From an uncultured Clostridia bacterium (GTDB taxonomy: Bacteria > Bacillota > Clostridia > TANB77 > CAG-508): a stretch of DNA of 64,000 bases. The position numbers were made by a program, and so were the translations under genes. The notes beneath the pieces were generated by a model, which worked only from the letters and a program-made list of their open reading frames with translations, was not told the origin of the DNA and made no database searches. This document shows positions 9,342-19,600 of the stretch, piece after piece. Position 1 is the stretch's first letter, and each line of letters opens with the position of its first letter. The stretch is taken from positions 1 through 64,000 of the forward strand of contig CALXVB010000004.1 in NCBI GenBank assembly GCA_944391855.1. Direction: 5' to 3'.

Positions 9342-9370
9342 TTGATTTTTTGTTGTGCATATAATATAAT
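9342..9370 (+). promoter_or_regulatory. Predicted promoter of the U32 peptidase gene
   Basis: TTGATT (9342-9347), 17 bp, TATAAT (9365-9370). It lies about 70 bp before the ATG at 9440 in an otherwise gene-free 190-bp stretch. Confidence 0.55.
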
Positions 9371-9439
9371 TAGATTGTATTAATAAATATAACAAAGCTT
9401 TATAAAGTTATATAAAAGTAACAAATAAGGAGTAATTAT

Positions 9440-11941
9440 ATGAAAAAAGATATTGAACTTTTATCCCCTGTTGGTGATTTTGAGTGTCTAAAAGCTGCTG
9501 TTCAAAATGGTGCAAATAGTGTATATTTTGGTGCTAGCTTATTTAATGCCAGAGCATCTGCTACAAATTTTGATTTTGATGAGCTTGAAAAGGTTATAAA
9601 TTACTGTGCTTTAAGAAATGTAAGAACTCATTTAACTTTAAATATTCTCATAAAAGACTCTGAATTTAAAGATGCAGTAATGGTAGCTAAAAAAGCTTAT
9701 GAACTTGGAATTGATGCTTTAATTGTACAGGACGTTGGACTTGCTAAATTTCTAATGAGGCTTTTTCCAGACCTTCCTATACACGCAAGTACACAAATGA
9801 CTATTCATAATTTAGAAGGTGTACAAGAGCTAGAAAAGTTAGGATATTCAAGAGCTGTACTATCACGTGAGCTTTCAATTGGAGAAATAGAATATATATG
9901 TAATAATTCTAATATTGAAATTGAGACCTTCATACATGGCGCTCTTTGTATATCGTATTCTGGTCAATGTTTCTTTTCTAGTATGGTTGGTGGTCGCTCT
10001 GGAAATCGTGGAAGATGCGCACAGCCTTGTAGACTTCCTTATGAATTATTAGAAGAAAAAGATATTAATGGGAAAATATCTGAAAATATAATTGATAAAG
10101 GATATTTGATAAGTCCTAGAGATTTATGTTCTTTAGAATATTTACCTGAATTAATAAATGCCGGTGTTAAATGCTTTAAAATAGAAGGCAGGCTCAAATC
10201 TCCAGAATATGTAGCCATAGTTACTAGAATTTACAGGAAATATATTGATATGGTATTAAATGGAGACGAATATGTTATCGACGAGAATGATAAATTAGAG
10301 TTAAAACAAATATTTAACAGAGGAGAATTTTCTACAGGTCACTTATCTAATTCTCCTAATAAATCTTTAATATTTAAAGAAAAGCCTAATAATATGGGGC
10401 TATATCTTGGAAATGTTGCAGGATATAATAAATTAAAAGGACATATAAAAATTTTATTAAATGAACCTTTATCTATTGGTGATACTATTAATTTTGAAAA
10501 AGAAAATACTAAATACAATGTTTCTGAATTAATGTTAAATAATTCAAATATTCCTACTGCTAAAGTTGGTGATAAGGTTGTAGTTGGTAGAATGAAAGGT
10601 AATATCCATATAGGAGATAAAATATATAAATTATCTAGTAAAGAGCAACTACTTAAGGCTGAAAAATCATATGAAAGTGAAAATATAAAATTACCATTGA
10701 AAGCTAATATTAAGGTAAAGAAAAATGAGCCTATTACAATGGAAGTAATACTTCAAGAGTCTAAATATCATTTATACAAAAATGTTAATGTTACTCTTTC
10801 CTCTCCATTAATACCTGAAGAAGCTATAAAGAGTCCAATTACAAAAGATAGATTTATTGCACAAATCTCAAAAACAAGTAATACTCCTTTTGAATTTAAA
10901 GAAATAAATATAGATTTAGATGATGGTTTATTTATTCCAAGTATAAAAGAATTAAATGAGCTTAGAAGAATGGCTTTATTAAAATTAGAAAACATAATTA
11001 TTAGTAGAATTAAGAGAAATGCAAATTTAGATGAGTCTAAATTAGATAAAATTTACGAAAAATATTCTTCTGGTTTTCTAAATAAATATACTATTACAGA
11101 TATAAATGATATTTCTATACAAAATAAACAAGTAGCTGCATACTTTAATATAATACACCCTGAATATGATTATTCAAAATTATCTAAAGAATATATATCT
11201 TGCACATACATTCCTTTAAGATACTTCATGAGAAAAGAGTATTCAAAACCTTTAAAAGAAATAACTTCTAATTTTAAAACATATATTTACATGCCTGCAA
11301 TTATAAAGGCGAACTATAAAAATGTTATAAAACATAGCCTGGAAGATTTAATTAAAGAATATAATATACAAGGTTTCGTTGTTTCAAGTTTAGGAGACCT
11401 TGTACTCCTAGAAAAATACAAAAAGAAATATGAATTCATTGGAAACTTTACTTTAAACTGTTTTAACACTACTAGTATTAATATTTTTAGAAATTTAGGA
11501 GTAAGTAAAATAACCCTTTCTCCTGAACTTAATTTAGAAGATATAACTAATATATATAATATTGAAAAAGAACATATTCCTTTAGAACTAATTGTTTATG
11601 GTAATACACCTGTTATGAAAATGAACTACTGCTTGCTTGGCACTTCTAATAAATGCTATCCAGAGTGCATGATGAGATGCAGAACAAATAATAAATATTA
11701 TTTAATAGATAGACTTGGATTTAGATTTAGAATTTTGCCGGATAATATTCAAACAGTAACTACTATTTTTAATAGTAAATCCACATGCATTACACACATA
11801 GAAACCGGAATTAATTCTATTAGAATAGATTTGCTAGATGAAAGTATTGAAGAGATAAATAATATTGCTAAATCAAGTATTAAGCAGACTAAATTAGAAG
11901 GAAAACAATACACTTATGGTAATTTAAACAGAGAGGTATAG
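9440..11941 (+). CDS. U32 family peptidase / tRNA or cofactor hydroxylase-like protein with C-terminal extension
   Basis: The N-terminal 300 residues carry the U32 signature: the HGALCISYSGQCFFS Cys motif, GRSGNRGRCAQPCR and FKIEGRLKSPEYV. Relatives include collagenase-like peptidases and the TrhP/RlhA RNA-hydroxylation factors that use an iron-sulfur cluster. At 833 residues it is the long clostridial form with a DUF3656-like middle domain and a third Cys cluster (CYPECMMRC, about 740-748). SD AAGGAG lies upstream. The stop TAG abuts a REP-like repeat. Confidence 0.88.
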   Translation: MKKDIELLSPVGDFECLKAAVQNGANSVYFGASLFNARASATNFDFDELEKVINYCALRNVRTHLTLNILIKDSEFKDAVMVAKKAYELGIDALIVQDVGLAKFLMRLFPDLPIHASTQMTIHNLEGVQELEKLGYSRAVLSRELSIGEIEYICNNSNIEIETFIHGALCISYSGQCFFSSMVGGRSGNRGRCAQPCRLPYELLEEKDINGKISENIIDKGYLISPRDLCSLEYLPELINAGVKCFKIEGRLKSPEYVAIVTRIYRKYIDMVLNGDEYVIDENDKLELKQIFNRGEFSTGHLSNSPNKSLIFKEKPNNMGLYLGNVAGYNKLKGHIKILLNEPLSIGDTINFEKENTKYNVSELMLNNSNIPTAKVGDKVVVGRMKGNIHIGDKIYKLSSKEQLLKAEKSYESENIKLPLKANIKVKKNEPITMEVILQESKYHLYKNVNVTLSSPLIPEEAIKSPITKDRFIAQISKTSNTPFEFKEINIDLDDGLFIPSIKELNELRRMALLKLENIIISRIKRNANLDESKLDKIYEKYSSGFLNKYTITDINDISIQNKQVAAYFNIIHPEYDYSKLSKEYISCTYIPLRYFMRKEYSKPLKEITSNFKTYIYMPAIIKANYKNVIKHSLEDLIKEYNIQGFVVSSLGDLVLLEKYKKKYEFIGNFTLNCFNTTSINIFRNLGVSKITLSPELNLEDITNIYNIEKEHIPLELIVYGNTPVMKMNYCLLGTSNKCYPECMMRCRTNNKYYLIDRLGFRFRILPDNIQTVTTIFNSKSTCITHIETGINSIRIDLLDESIEEINNIAKSSIKQTKLEGKQYTYGNLNREV

Positions 11942-11988
11942 TGGTGCCTGTCACCAAGCTGCCACTTTTGTCACCTTTTGGGACAGGT
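11942..11988 (+). repeat. REP-like repeat, family A copy 1
   Basis: GGTGCCTGTCACC, a middle part and CACCTTTTGGGACAGGT form an imperfect palindrome. The same 47-bp unit occurs at 28181, 48102, 49593 and, inverted, at 50605. This copy begins at the base after the U32 stop codon. Confidence 0.85.
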
Positions 11989-12007
11989 TAAAAATAGTGA
12001 AAGGGCT

Positions 12008-12424
12008 TTAAGGTCGCTCTTTCACTATAGTAGATTTTACTTTATCTGTTTCATCAAATGTTACATAAAGTACATAGTTATGTTTCTCTGTCGATAAATT
12101 ACAGGGTCCTAAAAATAATCCTTTATATATATGCCCTGCATTATACATATAAACTTTATCACTATATTTGAATATTTTTATAGGTTCTCCTAGTTGTCTA
12201 ATAACTTCCTCTTCTGCCATCCCTATGAGACTATTATTGGCATATATTCCATACATTTCTTTATACTGTTCATCTTGCTGTTCTTTAAAAATGGTTATAT
12301 TATCTAATATGTGTAAACTATAATTGGTTTTAATAGGTAATATATGTAGGCCTAAAACAATTATAAAACAAAATCCTATTATACTTGTCAAAAAAATACC
12401 TATTATTTTTAATTTTTTTCTCAT
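12008..12424 (-). CDS. Hypothetical membrane-anchored protein (138 aa)
   Basis: An N-terminal anchor (about 6-28) is followed by an extracytoplasmic domain. The segment LIGMAEEEVIRQLGEPIKI and the closing strands (YVLYVTFDETDKVKS) resemble the small BamE/SmpA-like fold used in many lipoproteins and exported proteins, but there is no lipobox and the similarity is only of pattern. It follows the RNHCP gene with a 14-bp gap and is probably cotranscribed. Function unknown. Confidence 0.55.
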   Translation of the reverse strand: MRKKLKIIGIFLTSIIGFCFIIVLGLHILPIKTNYSLHILDNITIFKEQQDEQYKEMYGIYANNSLIGMAEEEVIRQLGEPIKIFKYSDKVYMYNAGHIYKGLFLGPCNLSTEKHNYVLYVTFDETDKVKSTIVKERP

Positions 12425-12438
12425 AAAAATGCCTCACA

Positions 12439-12747
12439 TTAATGCTGTGCTGTAAGCTTTATTATCAAGTCCATATTATCATCTTTAGCAGCCTTGTTTT
12501 TTCTAATCTTTCCACATTTTTTACACTTAAATACAATAACATAGCCCTTTTTACTGTCTAGCTCTACTCCTATTGGTTCTAATATACCATGGCATGTTTC
12601 TTCCCTATCTCCCGGATTTATATCAACATGTTTTGAGTGAAGACACTTTGGGCAATGATTTCTACATGAATATCCAAGTGGCTCTACTTTCTCTCCACAA
12701 TTTTCACATATAAATTCTTCATCTATTTCAGTAAATTTTCTACTCAT
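12439..12747 (-). CDS. RNHCP-domain protein
   Basis: A small protein with the diagnostic YSCRNHCPKCLHSKHVD motif and two further Cys pairs (CENC near 14, CKKC near 80). It is therefore predicted to bind zinc in the manner of a zinc ribbon. The RNHCP family is widespread but not characterised. It lies 15 bp after the nucleoside kinase on the same strand. Confidence 0.85.
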   Translation of the reverse strand: MSRKFTEIDEEFICENCGEKVEPLGYSCRNHCPKCLHSKHVDINPGDREETCHGILEPIGVELDSKKGYVIVFKCKKCGKIRKNKAAKDDNMDLIIKLTAQH

Positions 12748-12762
12748 TTTTTCCTCTTTCTA

Positions 12763-14349
12763 TTATACTTCAAAAATACTTCCACCAATAAATTCTCTTA
12801 ATAAAGAATTTTTAGGTATATATTCATCTCCAATGTCATCAAAATATTTTAAAAGCTCATATAAACTTGTTGCTTCTGAATATTCTGGATGAGTATTATC
12901 AATAGCTTTTAAAAGTGGCATAGCATATTTCTTAAGTACTGATATTTCATAAATTAATGAAGTATTGAACATACTATCAGCTTCTTCTTGGAATGGGAAT
13001 ATATAATTTTCTTCACCTTTATTTACCATGTCCCAATTTTGCAAAGTATGAAGTGCTTCATATCCTCTAAAATTGTAATCTCTAACTAATCTACGGATTA
13101 ATCTAGTATCAGTTGTAGAAATTCTGTTATAGTAGTCTATATTAAGTACAGTTAATGCACTAATATATATTTTATATTTTTGTTCTAATGGAATTGCTGC
13201 AGTTAATTTATCATTTAAGCAGTGGATTCCCTCTATAACTAATACTTCATTATTTCTCATTTTTATTTTTTCTCCAGTAAATGATTTAGTCCCTGTTTTA
13301 AAATCAAATATTGGAAGTTGTACTTCTTCTCCTTTTAGTAACTTAGATAAATGATCATTAAATAATTCTAAATCTATCGCTTCTAATCTTTCAAAATCAT
13401 ATTTTCCATTTTCATCTTTAGGAGTATTTTTTCTCTCAACAAAGTAATTATCAACAGAAATTGTAATTGGCTTAATTCCATTTAATTTAAGTTGTATTCC
13501 TAATCTTTGAGCAAATGTAGTTTTTCCAGAAGAAGATGGACCTGCAATTAATATTATTTTTACACCTTTTCTTTTAACTATTTTATCTGCAATATCAGAT
13601 ATTTTTTTCTCATGTAATGCCTCTGCAATAAGGATAAGTTCTTTTTCTTTTCCTTCTTCTATCTTTTTGTTTAATTTATATATTGTATTTATATCTAATA
13701 CTGTATGAATATCTTCGTATTCTTCCAATGTGTGCAATAGTTTCTTTGTTTCAATATATTTATCAATTCTATCTGGTGTTTTTTTATCAGGATAACGTAG
13801 TAAAAATCCATCATGATATTTTATTACGTCAAAAAGTTTTATATATCCTGTGCTAATTGGCATCACACCATAGAAATAGTTATAGTAGTCCTCACAAAAG
13901 TATAACGAGACTTCGTCTTTATATTTATTATCTAATTGTAATCTTCCTCTTAATGTTTTTTCCTTTTGATAAAATTTTTCCGCTTCTTCCTTTGTCATTT
14001 CTATCTTTTTAATTGGTAAGTTACTATCAACTATATCTTGCATTTCTTTTTTAATATTTTCTACTAATTCTGTTGTAACTTTCATATTATCAACACTACA
14101 ATAAATAGAGTTTGATAATTGGCAATTAACTGTAAGAAGAGCCTTTGGATACACCCTATTAAAAGCCATTCCCATTACATATAGGATACCTCTTTGATAA
14201 ACCCTTCTACCATCACGAGTTGTAATATCTATTGGTTGTACTGCATTTATATCTTCTATTTCTGTATTTAAAGGTACTATTTCATTTTTATACTTACATG
14301 CGAGTACATTTTTTTCCTTATCCTCTTTAAAAATCTCTGTTGCTTTCAA
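12763..14349 (-). CDS. Uridine kinase-like nucleoside kinase with TGS/SAD-like N-terminus
   Basis: The C-terminal half is a phosphoribulokinase/uridine kinase domain with a P-loop (LIAGPSSSGKTTFAQRL, about 257-273), DNYFVERKNTPKDE and VLVIEGIHCL. The N-terminal 230 residues resemble the TGS and second domains of threonyl-tRNA synthetase, including the VYPKALL stretch. This fusion is common in clostridia and annotated as nucleoside kinase; the physiological substrate is uncertain. SD AGGAGG upstream. The gene lies downstream of mutS, separated by a REP-like element. Confidence 0.85.
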   Translation of the reverse strand: MKATEIFKEDKEKNVLACKYKNEIVPLNTEIEDINAVQPIDITTRDGRRVYQRGILYVMGMAFNRVYPKALLTVNCQLSNSIYCSVDNMKVTTELVENIKKEMQDIVDSNLPIKKIEMTKEEAEKFYQKEKTLRGRLQLDNKYKDEVSLYFCEDYYNYFYGVMPISTGYIKLFDVIKYHDGFLLRYPDKKTPDRIDKYIETKKLLHTLEEYEDIHTVLDINTIYKLNKKIEEGKEKELILIAEALHEKKISDIADKIVKRKGVKIILIAGPSSSGKTTFAQRLGIQLKLNGIKPITISVDNYFVERKNTPKDENGKYDFERLEAIDLELFNDHLSKLLKGEEVQLPIFDFKTGTKSFTGEKIKMRNNEVLVIEGIHCLNDKLTAAIPLEQKYKIYISALTVLNIDYYNRISTTDTRLIRRLVRDYNFRGYEALHTLQNWDMVNKGEENYIFPFQEEADSMFNTSLIYEISVLKKYAMPLLKAIDNTHPEYSEATSLYELLKYFDDIGDEYIPKNSLLREFIGGSIFEV

Positions 14350-14443
14350 TAAAATTCCTCCTTTTAATTTAGGCTTTTTGCTATCTCTAACTAAGCTAAA
14401 AATTGTTTGTTTCTTACTATAATTTTTAGTCTTATTACCTATT

Positions 14444-14500
14444 AGACCTGTCCCTAAACCCGACAGGTTTGTCGTTTTTAGACCTGTCCCCTAATCCGAC
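14444..14500 (-). repeat. REP-like repeat, family B copy 1, overlapping the end of mutS
   Basis: AGACCTGTCCC units with a CCGACA/TGTCG inner pair. It shares its structure with 48152-48195. The mutS reading frame ends inside it: the last codons ATG TCG GAT TAG are repeat sequence. Confidence 0.7.
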
Positions 14501-17106
14501 ATTTTTTCTTTTATTTTCACTAATGTGTTTAGTGCGTCTATTGGTGTTAGTTCGTTTACGTCTATTTTATCTAGTTCGTGTGCTATTTCTGCTAATTTAT
14601 AGTTATACATTGTAAGCTGTCCGTCTGCAACGCCTTTTTCTTGTTTTTCTATTTTTTTGTTGTTTAGCACATTTTTTCTTTCTATTGATTTTAATATTTC
14701 GTTTGCTCTTTTTGTAACTACCTGTGGCACTCCTGCAAGTTTTGCCACGTGCACTCCATAGCTTTCGTCTGTTCCGCCTTTTACTATTTTCCTTAAAAAG
14801 ATTATGTCTTCTCCTTTTTCTTTTACTGCTATAGAATAGTTTTTTACTCCTTCTAGCTTATTTTCCAAATCAGTTAGTTCATGGTAATGTGTTGCAAATA
14901 AAGTTTTTGCACCACATTTTTCTTTGTCTGATATGTATTCTGCCACTGCCCATGCTATTGATAAGCCATCATAGGTTGAAGTTCCTCTTCCTATTTCATC
15001 TAATATTACTAAGCTATTTGCTGTTGCTTCTTTTAATATTTGTGCAACTTCCATCATTTCTACCATAAATGTACTTTGTCCCATGCTTAAATCATCTGAT
15101 GCACCAACTCTTGTAAATATTTTATCTACTACTCCTATTCGTGCATAAGATGCTGGTACAAAACTTCCTATTTGTGCCATTAGAGCAATTAATGCCACTT
15201 GCCTCATATATGTAGATTTTCCTGCCATGTTAGGTCCTGTTATTATAGATAGTCTATTCTCGTTTTTATCTAAATATGTATCGTTTTGCACAAAGCTTCC
15301 ACTTGGCAATATTTTTTCTATTACTGGATGGCGTCCATCTTTTATATCTATTACTCCGCTATTATCAACCTCTGGTCTTACATAGCTCTGGTCTTCTGCA
15401 ACTGTTGCTAGAGAACATAGTCCATCTAATGTAGCTATTATTCCTGCTGATTTTTGTACTCTCTCTATTTGTGCTTCTATTTTATCTCTTATCTCTGCAA
15501 ATACATTGTATTCGAGATTTATAACTTTTTCCTCTGCGCCTAAAATTTGATTTTCTAGATTTTTTAATTCCTCTGTTATATATCTTTCTCCATTTGTCAA
15601 AGTCTGCTTTCTTATATATCTATCTGGTACTAATGATATATTTGATTTAGTAACTTCTATATAATATCCAAATACTTTATTAAATCCGACTTTTAGTCCT
15701 TTTATTCCAGTTTTTTCTCTTTCGTCTGCTTCTAATTGTATAATCCAGTTCTTTCCGTCTGTTGTTGCTGTTTTTAATTTATCTATTTCTTCATCATATC
15801 CTAGTTTTATTAGTCCACCTTCTTTTACACTAATTGGTGGGTCATCCACTATTGTTTTGTCAATTAATTCGTATATATCTTCTAATGTATCAAGTTCTGA
15901 AAATAGTTCTACTAACATACTTGATTTTGCTTGTGATAATATTTTCTTTACTTCTGGCAATTGTTTTGCAGAAGATTTTAATGATATTAAGTCTCTTCCG
16001 TTTGCACTACCATATGATATCTTTCCAGCTAGTCTTTCTATATCATATACTTTTTTTAGAGCATCTGTAATGTCGCCTCTTAAAATTATATTATTTTTAA
16101 GTTCTGATACTGCATCTAATCTTTTATTTATTTGCTTTACCTCTATAAGTGGATTGTTTAACCATCTTCTAAGCAACCTTCCTCCCATTGAAGTAGCTGT
16201 TTTATCAAGCACCCATAAAAGCGTTCCTTTTTTTGATTTATCTCTTAATTTTTCTGTTATTTCTAAGTTTCTTCTCGCATTAATATCAAGTGCCATATAT
16301 TTTGTTATATTATATACAATTAATTTGTTTATATGGTCTAAGTTGTTTTTTTGCGTATCTAATAAATATGTAATTAATGCATTTGTGGCTGCTACTGATA
16401 GCATATATTTAGATATATCTTCTACATTTTTTTCTTCATCATCTACAATTTTATACTTAACTGACAAAGCTTCATAGTTATCTGTAAACTCTTTTTCTTC
16501 TAATCTAGTTATATATACGTCAAATCTTTCTTTTATTTTATTTATTTCTTCGCTGCAGTCGTAAAACATTGTATTTACTACAAGTTCTGCTGGAGAATAT
16601 TTTGATATTTCATCTAATAATGCTGCAAAATTGTTAGTTTCTTTTATTTCAGTCGTCCTAAAATCTCCTGTGGTTATATCACAAGCAGTTACACCAAAAT
16701 ATATTCCGTTTTTATATATGCTCATTATATAATTGTTTTTCTTATCTTCAAGTAAATTTGCTTCTATTACTGTTCCTGGTGTTACAACTCTTATTACGTC
16801 TCTTTTTACTATACCTTTTGCTTGTTTCGGATCTTCTAGTTGCTCGCATATTGCCACCTTATATCCTTTAGATATTAATCTTGAAATGTATGTTTCTGCT
16901 GCATGATAAGGTATACCACACATTGGTGCTCTTTCTTCTTGTCCGCAGTCTTTTCCTGTTAAAGTAAGCTCTAATTCTCTTGATACATTTATTGCATCTT
17001 CAAAGAACATTTCATAAAAGTCACCTAATCTATAGAATAAAATACAATCTTTGTATTTGCTTTTAGTATCTAAATAATGTTGCATCATTGGTGAGTATTC
17101 TGCCAT
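14491..17106 (-). CDS. mutS: DNA mismatch repair protein MutS
   Basis: MutS recognises mismatches and recruits MutL. At 871 residues the length is typical of MutS1. Residues seen: the mismatch-reading Phe-x-Glu at DFYEMF (about 29-34), Walker A GPNMAGKSTYMRQ (about 625), Walker B VILDEIGRGTST and the TFMVEMMEV signature. The start ATG has SD GAGGG. It lies directly downstream of miaB. The C-terminus is completed by a REP-like repeat, which may have replaced the original last residues. Confidence 0.97.
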   Translation of the reverse strand: MAEYSPMMQHYLDTKSKYKDCILFYRLGDFYEMFFEDAINVSRELELTLTGKDCGQEERAPMCGIPYHAAETYISRLISKGYKVAICEQLEDPKQAKGIVKRDVIRVVTPGTVIEANLLEDKKNNYIMSIYKNGIYFGVTACDITTGDFRTTEIKETNNFAALLDEISKYSPAELVVNTMFYDCSEEINKIKERFDVYITRLEEKEFTDNYEALSVKYKIVDDEEKNVEDISKYMLSVAATNALITYLLDTQKNNLDHINKLIVYNITKYMALDINARRNLEITEKLRDKSKKGTLLWVLDKTATSMGGRLLRRWLNNPLIEVKQINKRLDAVSELKNNIILRGDITDALKKVYDIERLAGKISYGSANGRDLISLKSSAKQLPEVKKILSQAKSSMLVELFSELDTLEDIYELIDKTIVDDPPISVKEGGLIKLGYDEEIDKLKTATTDGKNWIIQLEADEREKTGIKGLKVGFNKVFGYYIEVTKSNISLVPDRYIRKQTLTNGERYITEELKNLENQILGAEEKVINLEYNVFAEIRDKIEAQIERVQKSAGIIATLDGLCSLATVAEDQSYVRPEVDNSGVIDIKDGRHPVIEKILPSGSFVQNDTYLDKNENRLSIITGPNMAGKSTYMRQVALIALMAQIGSFVPASYARIGVVDKIFTRVGASDDLSMGQSTFMVEMMEVAQILKEATANSLVILDEIGRGTSTYDGLSIAWAVAEYISDKEKCGAKTLFATHYHELTDLENKLEGVKNYSIAVKEKGEDIIFLRKIVKGGTDESYGVHVAKLAGVPQVVTKRANEILKSIERKNVLNNKKIEKQEKGVADGQLTMYNYKLAEIAHELDKIDVNELTPIDALNTLVKIKEKMSD

Positions 17107-17211
17107 GTTTATTCCCTCTTTCTATTTTTGCTTCTTGTCACTTAATTTTTGTTCTTTTTCGTATTTTTCTACAAATATTCTATTTCTTGTCTTATTGTTC
17201 TTGGTGGTATT

Positions 17212-18612
17212 CTATATATTTTCTCCTTTTAAATACCACATATGCTCTGATACAATTTTAACTGGAATAAACTGCCCTATTAAACTACTATCTCCTTTAA
17301 ATATTACCACCTTATTTGTATCAGTTCTGCCTGTCAAAAATTCACTATTTGTCTTACTATATCCTTCGACTAAAATATTTTGAGTTGTGTATACATACTC
17401 TTTATTATTTTCAGAAATTTGACTTTCATATAGAGCCTTTAATCTGTCAAATCTCTTATGCTTAATTTCTTCTGGTACTTGGTTTTCCATTTTATCTGCT
17501 GGTGTTCCTACTCTTCTTGAATATATGAACATAAATATTTGCTCAAACTTAACTTTTCTTACAACGTCTAAAGTATCTTCAAAATCTTCCTCTGTTTCTC
17601 CTGGAAATCCCACAATTATATCTGTTGAAAATTTTACGCCAGGTATTTTATTCTGCATTTTCTTTACTAGATTTAAATATTGCTCTTTGGTATACACTCT
17701 ATTCATAACTTTTAATATACTTGTACTCCCTGACTGTAGTGGTAAGTGTACTAAGTTTGATACCTTATCTAAATCTCTTATTGCATCTATAACGTCATCT
17801 GTAAAGTCCTTTGGGTGTGGAGAAGTAAACCTTATCTTTTCAATTCCTTCTATTTCATTTACTGCTCTTAAAAGTTTAGCAAATGAATCTATTTTGCTTT
17901 CTGTTAATCCTTTTTCTCTTTCCACTCTCATGTATGAATTAACATTTTGACCAAGTAATGTTATCTCTTTGTATCCAGCTTTAGCAAGCCCCTCTATTTC
18001 TGATAAAATATCTTCTGGATTTCTGCTTCTTTCTCTTCCTCTTACATATGGAACTATACAATATGTACAAAAATTATTACAACCATTCATTATTGTAACA
18101 GACGCACGAATATTATCATCTCTTTTTATTGGAAGTCCTTCTATTATCTCTCCATCTATATCTAGTATATCTGTTATTCTCTTATTTTCCATTATGGCAC
18201 TATATAAATCTTTAGGAAACTTGTGTAATGTATGAGTACCAAATATAACGTTATATTTGTAGCTCTTCTTAATTTTATCTACAATATGCTTTTCTTGCAT
18301 CATGCAACCACCAATGGCAATAATTGTACCCTTGGCTTCTTTTAGTTTTTTCACTTCACCTAATTTACCAAATAACTTTTCTTCCGCATTTTCCCTTACA
18401 CAGCAAGTATTGTATATAACTAGGTCGGCAGAAGAAATATCATCTGTTTTGGCATATCCCATTTTCTCTACCATACCACAGATTTTCTCTGAATCATTTT
18501 CATTTAACTGGCATCCCATTGTTAATATGTTATATTTTAGATTTTTACCTTGATTTATTTTATTTACTTTCTCTATATATTCTAATTCTTCGTTTATATC
18601 TACTTTTATCAT
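17212..18612 (-). CDS. miaB: tRNA-2-methylthio-N6-adenosine synthase MiaB
   Basis: A radical-SAM methylthiotransferase that completes ms2i6A37 in tRNAs reading U-starting codons. An N-terminal UPF0004 domain with three cluster-binding Cys (GCQLNENDSE, NTCCVREN, GGCMMQ) precedes the radical SAM motif CNNFCTYC (about 178-185). A C-terminal TRAM domain follows. Downstream is mutS. The partner enzyme miaA is near 62 kb. SD AGGAG upstream. Confidence 0.95.
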   Translation of the reverse strand: MIKVDINEELEYIEKVNKINQGKNLKYNILTMGCQLNENDSEKICGMVEKMGYAKTDDISSADLVIYNTCCVRENAEEKLFGKLGEVKKLKEAKGTIIAIGGCMMQEKHIVDKIKKSYKYNVIFGTHTLHKFPKDLYSAIMENKRITDILDIDGEIIEGLPIKRDDNIRASVTIMNGCNNFCTYCIVPYVRGRERSRNPEDILSEIEGLAKAGYKEITLLGQNVNSYMRVEREKGLTESKIDSFAKLLRAVNEIEGIEKIRFTSPHPKDFTDDVIDAIRDLDKVSNLVHLPLQSGSTSILKVMNRVYTKEQYLNLVKKMQNKIPGVKFSTDIIVGFPGETEEDFEDTLDVVRKVKFEQIFMFIYSRRVGTPADKMENQVPEEIKHKRFDRLKALYESQISENNKEYVYTTQNILVEGYSKTNSEFLTGRTDTNKVVIFKGDSSLIGQFIPVKIVSEHMWYLKGENI

Positions 18613-18633
18613 TTTTACTCCTTCATTTTAATT

Positions 18634-18664
18634 TTTACAAAAGGGGACGGACCCCTTTTGTAAA
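18634..18664. repeat. Perfect 13-bp inverted repeat hairpin
   Basis: TTTACAAAAGGGG and its exact complement flank ACGGA just upstream of miaB. It is another member of the palindromic intergenic elements and shares the GGGGAC core. Confidence 0.7.
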
Positions 18665-18691
18665 TTTCTCCGATTATTATATTTTACACGA

Positions 18692-18718
18692 AAAAGGCAC
18701 TTTTTTCAAGTGCCTTTT
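18692..18718 (-). terminator. Rho-independent terminator of the SleB-like gene
   Basis: AAAAGGCACTT and AAGTGCCTTTT form an 11-bp stem with a 5-nt loop; on the minus strand it ends in TTTTT. It lies about 50 bp downstream of the hydrolase stop codon. Confidence 0.8.
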
Positions 18719-18769
18719 GATGGAGTTTTGGAGGTTATAATTTTTATTACATTTGTAATGTTTTACTAT

Positions 18770-19483
18770 CTATTTACAAAATCTATGTTTTCCTATTGTT
18801 ACAGTCATAGGTCTTGACCATATCCATTTATTTGTTGCTGTACTTGGATTAAAATAGTAGATTGCACCATTGGTTGGGTCCCAACCATTTAATGCATCTT
18901 GTGCTGCTTTTTTTGCTGTGTCGTTTGGAGTTAAATTTATTTGTCCATCAGATACTACGTCAAATGCACCATTTTGATATATGACTCCTGATATTGTATT
19001 TGGAAATGAACTATGCTTTACTCTATTTAATACAACTGCTGCTACTGCTACTTGTCCAGTATACGGCTCTCCTCTTGCTTCTCCATATACTAGCCTACTC
19101 AGTAAGTTTAAATCATTTGAATTTGTAGAAGAACTTGAATTACTTGAGCTACCACTAGAGCTATTGCCAGAAGAGTTATATATTCCCATTGTTTGGAGTG
19201 TTTTAGTCCCTGCAATACCATCTACTGTAAGCCCATTCTTTCTTTGAAAATATTTAACCGCTTCCATCGTCTGACTTCCATATATTCCATCTACATTACC
19301 TTTATAGTAGCCCCAACGTTTTAGCTTTGTTTGTATTGTTCTTACTTCTTCTCCTCTTGAACCATATTTTGATAAAGCTAATAATTCATTGTTTCTAAAA
19401 AATACATTATATGATACAAATATTGTGCCTATAAGGAATATAACGAAGATTGCTTTTATATTTTTCTTTATTTTTACAGACAT
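18770..19483 (-). CDS. SleB-like spore cortex-lytic / cell wall hydrolase
   Basis: An N-terminal membrane anchor or signal (about 10-28) is followed by a peptidoglycan-binding domain (RGEEVRTIQTKLKRWGYY, about 43-95) and a Ser-rich linker. The hydrolase_2 (SleB/CwlJ-type) domain (about 125-237) contains the catalytic YGEARGE. Such enzymes cleave muramic-lactam peptidoglycan during germination, or act on vegetative wall. Its own terminator follows. Vegetative use cannot be excluded. Confidence 0.88.
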   Translation of the reverse strand: MSVKIKKNIKAIFVIFLIGTIFVSYNVFFRNNELLALSKYGSRGEEVRTIQTKLKRWGYYKGNVDGIYGSQTMEAVKYFQRKNGLTVDGIAGTKTLQTMGIYNSSGNSSSGSSSNSSSSTNSNDLNLLSRLVYGEARGEPYTGQVAVAAVVLNRVKHSSFPNTISGVIYQNGAFDVVSDGQINLTPNDTAKKAAQDALNGWDPTNGAIYYFNPSTATNKWIWSRPMTVTIGKHRFCK

Positions 19484-19600
19484 AAAAATAACACCACTTT
19501 CTTTTAAAATAAATTTTAAACTTATTCTATCCAGAATTGGTGTTATTATACAGTTTTAATTTTTATTAATATTATTTTATAAAAATTTATGATTACTTTT

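Noticed and set aside
17125..17211. Open frame of about 29 codons following the miaB stop in the same frame
   Set aside because: No start codon with SD, low-complexity Lys/Asn composition; most likely non-coding spacer before miaB's end and mutS.
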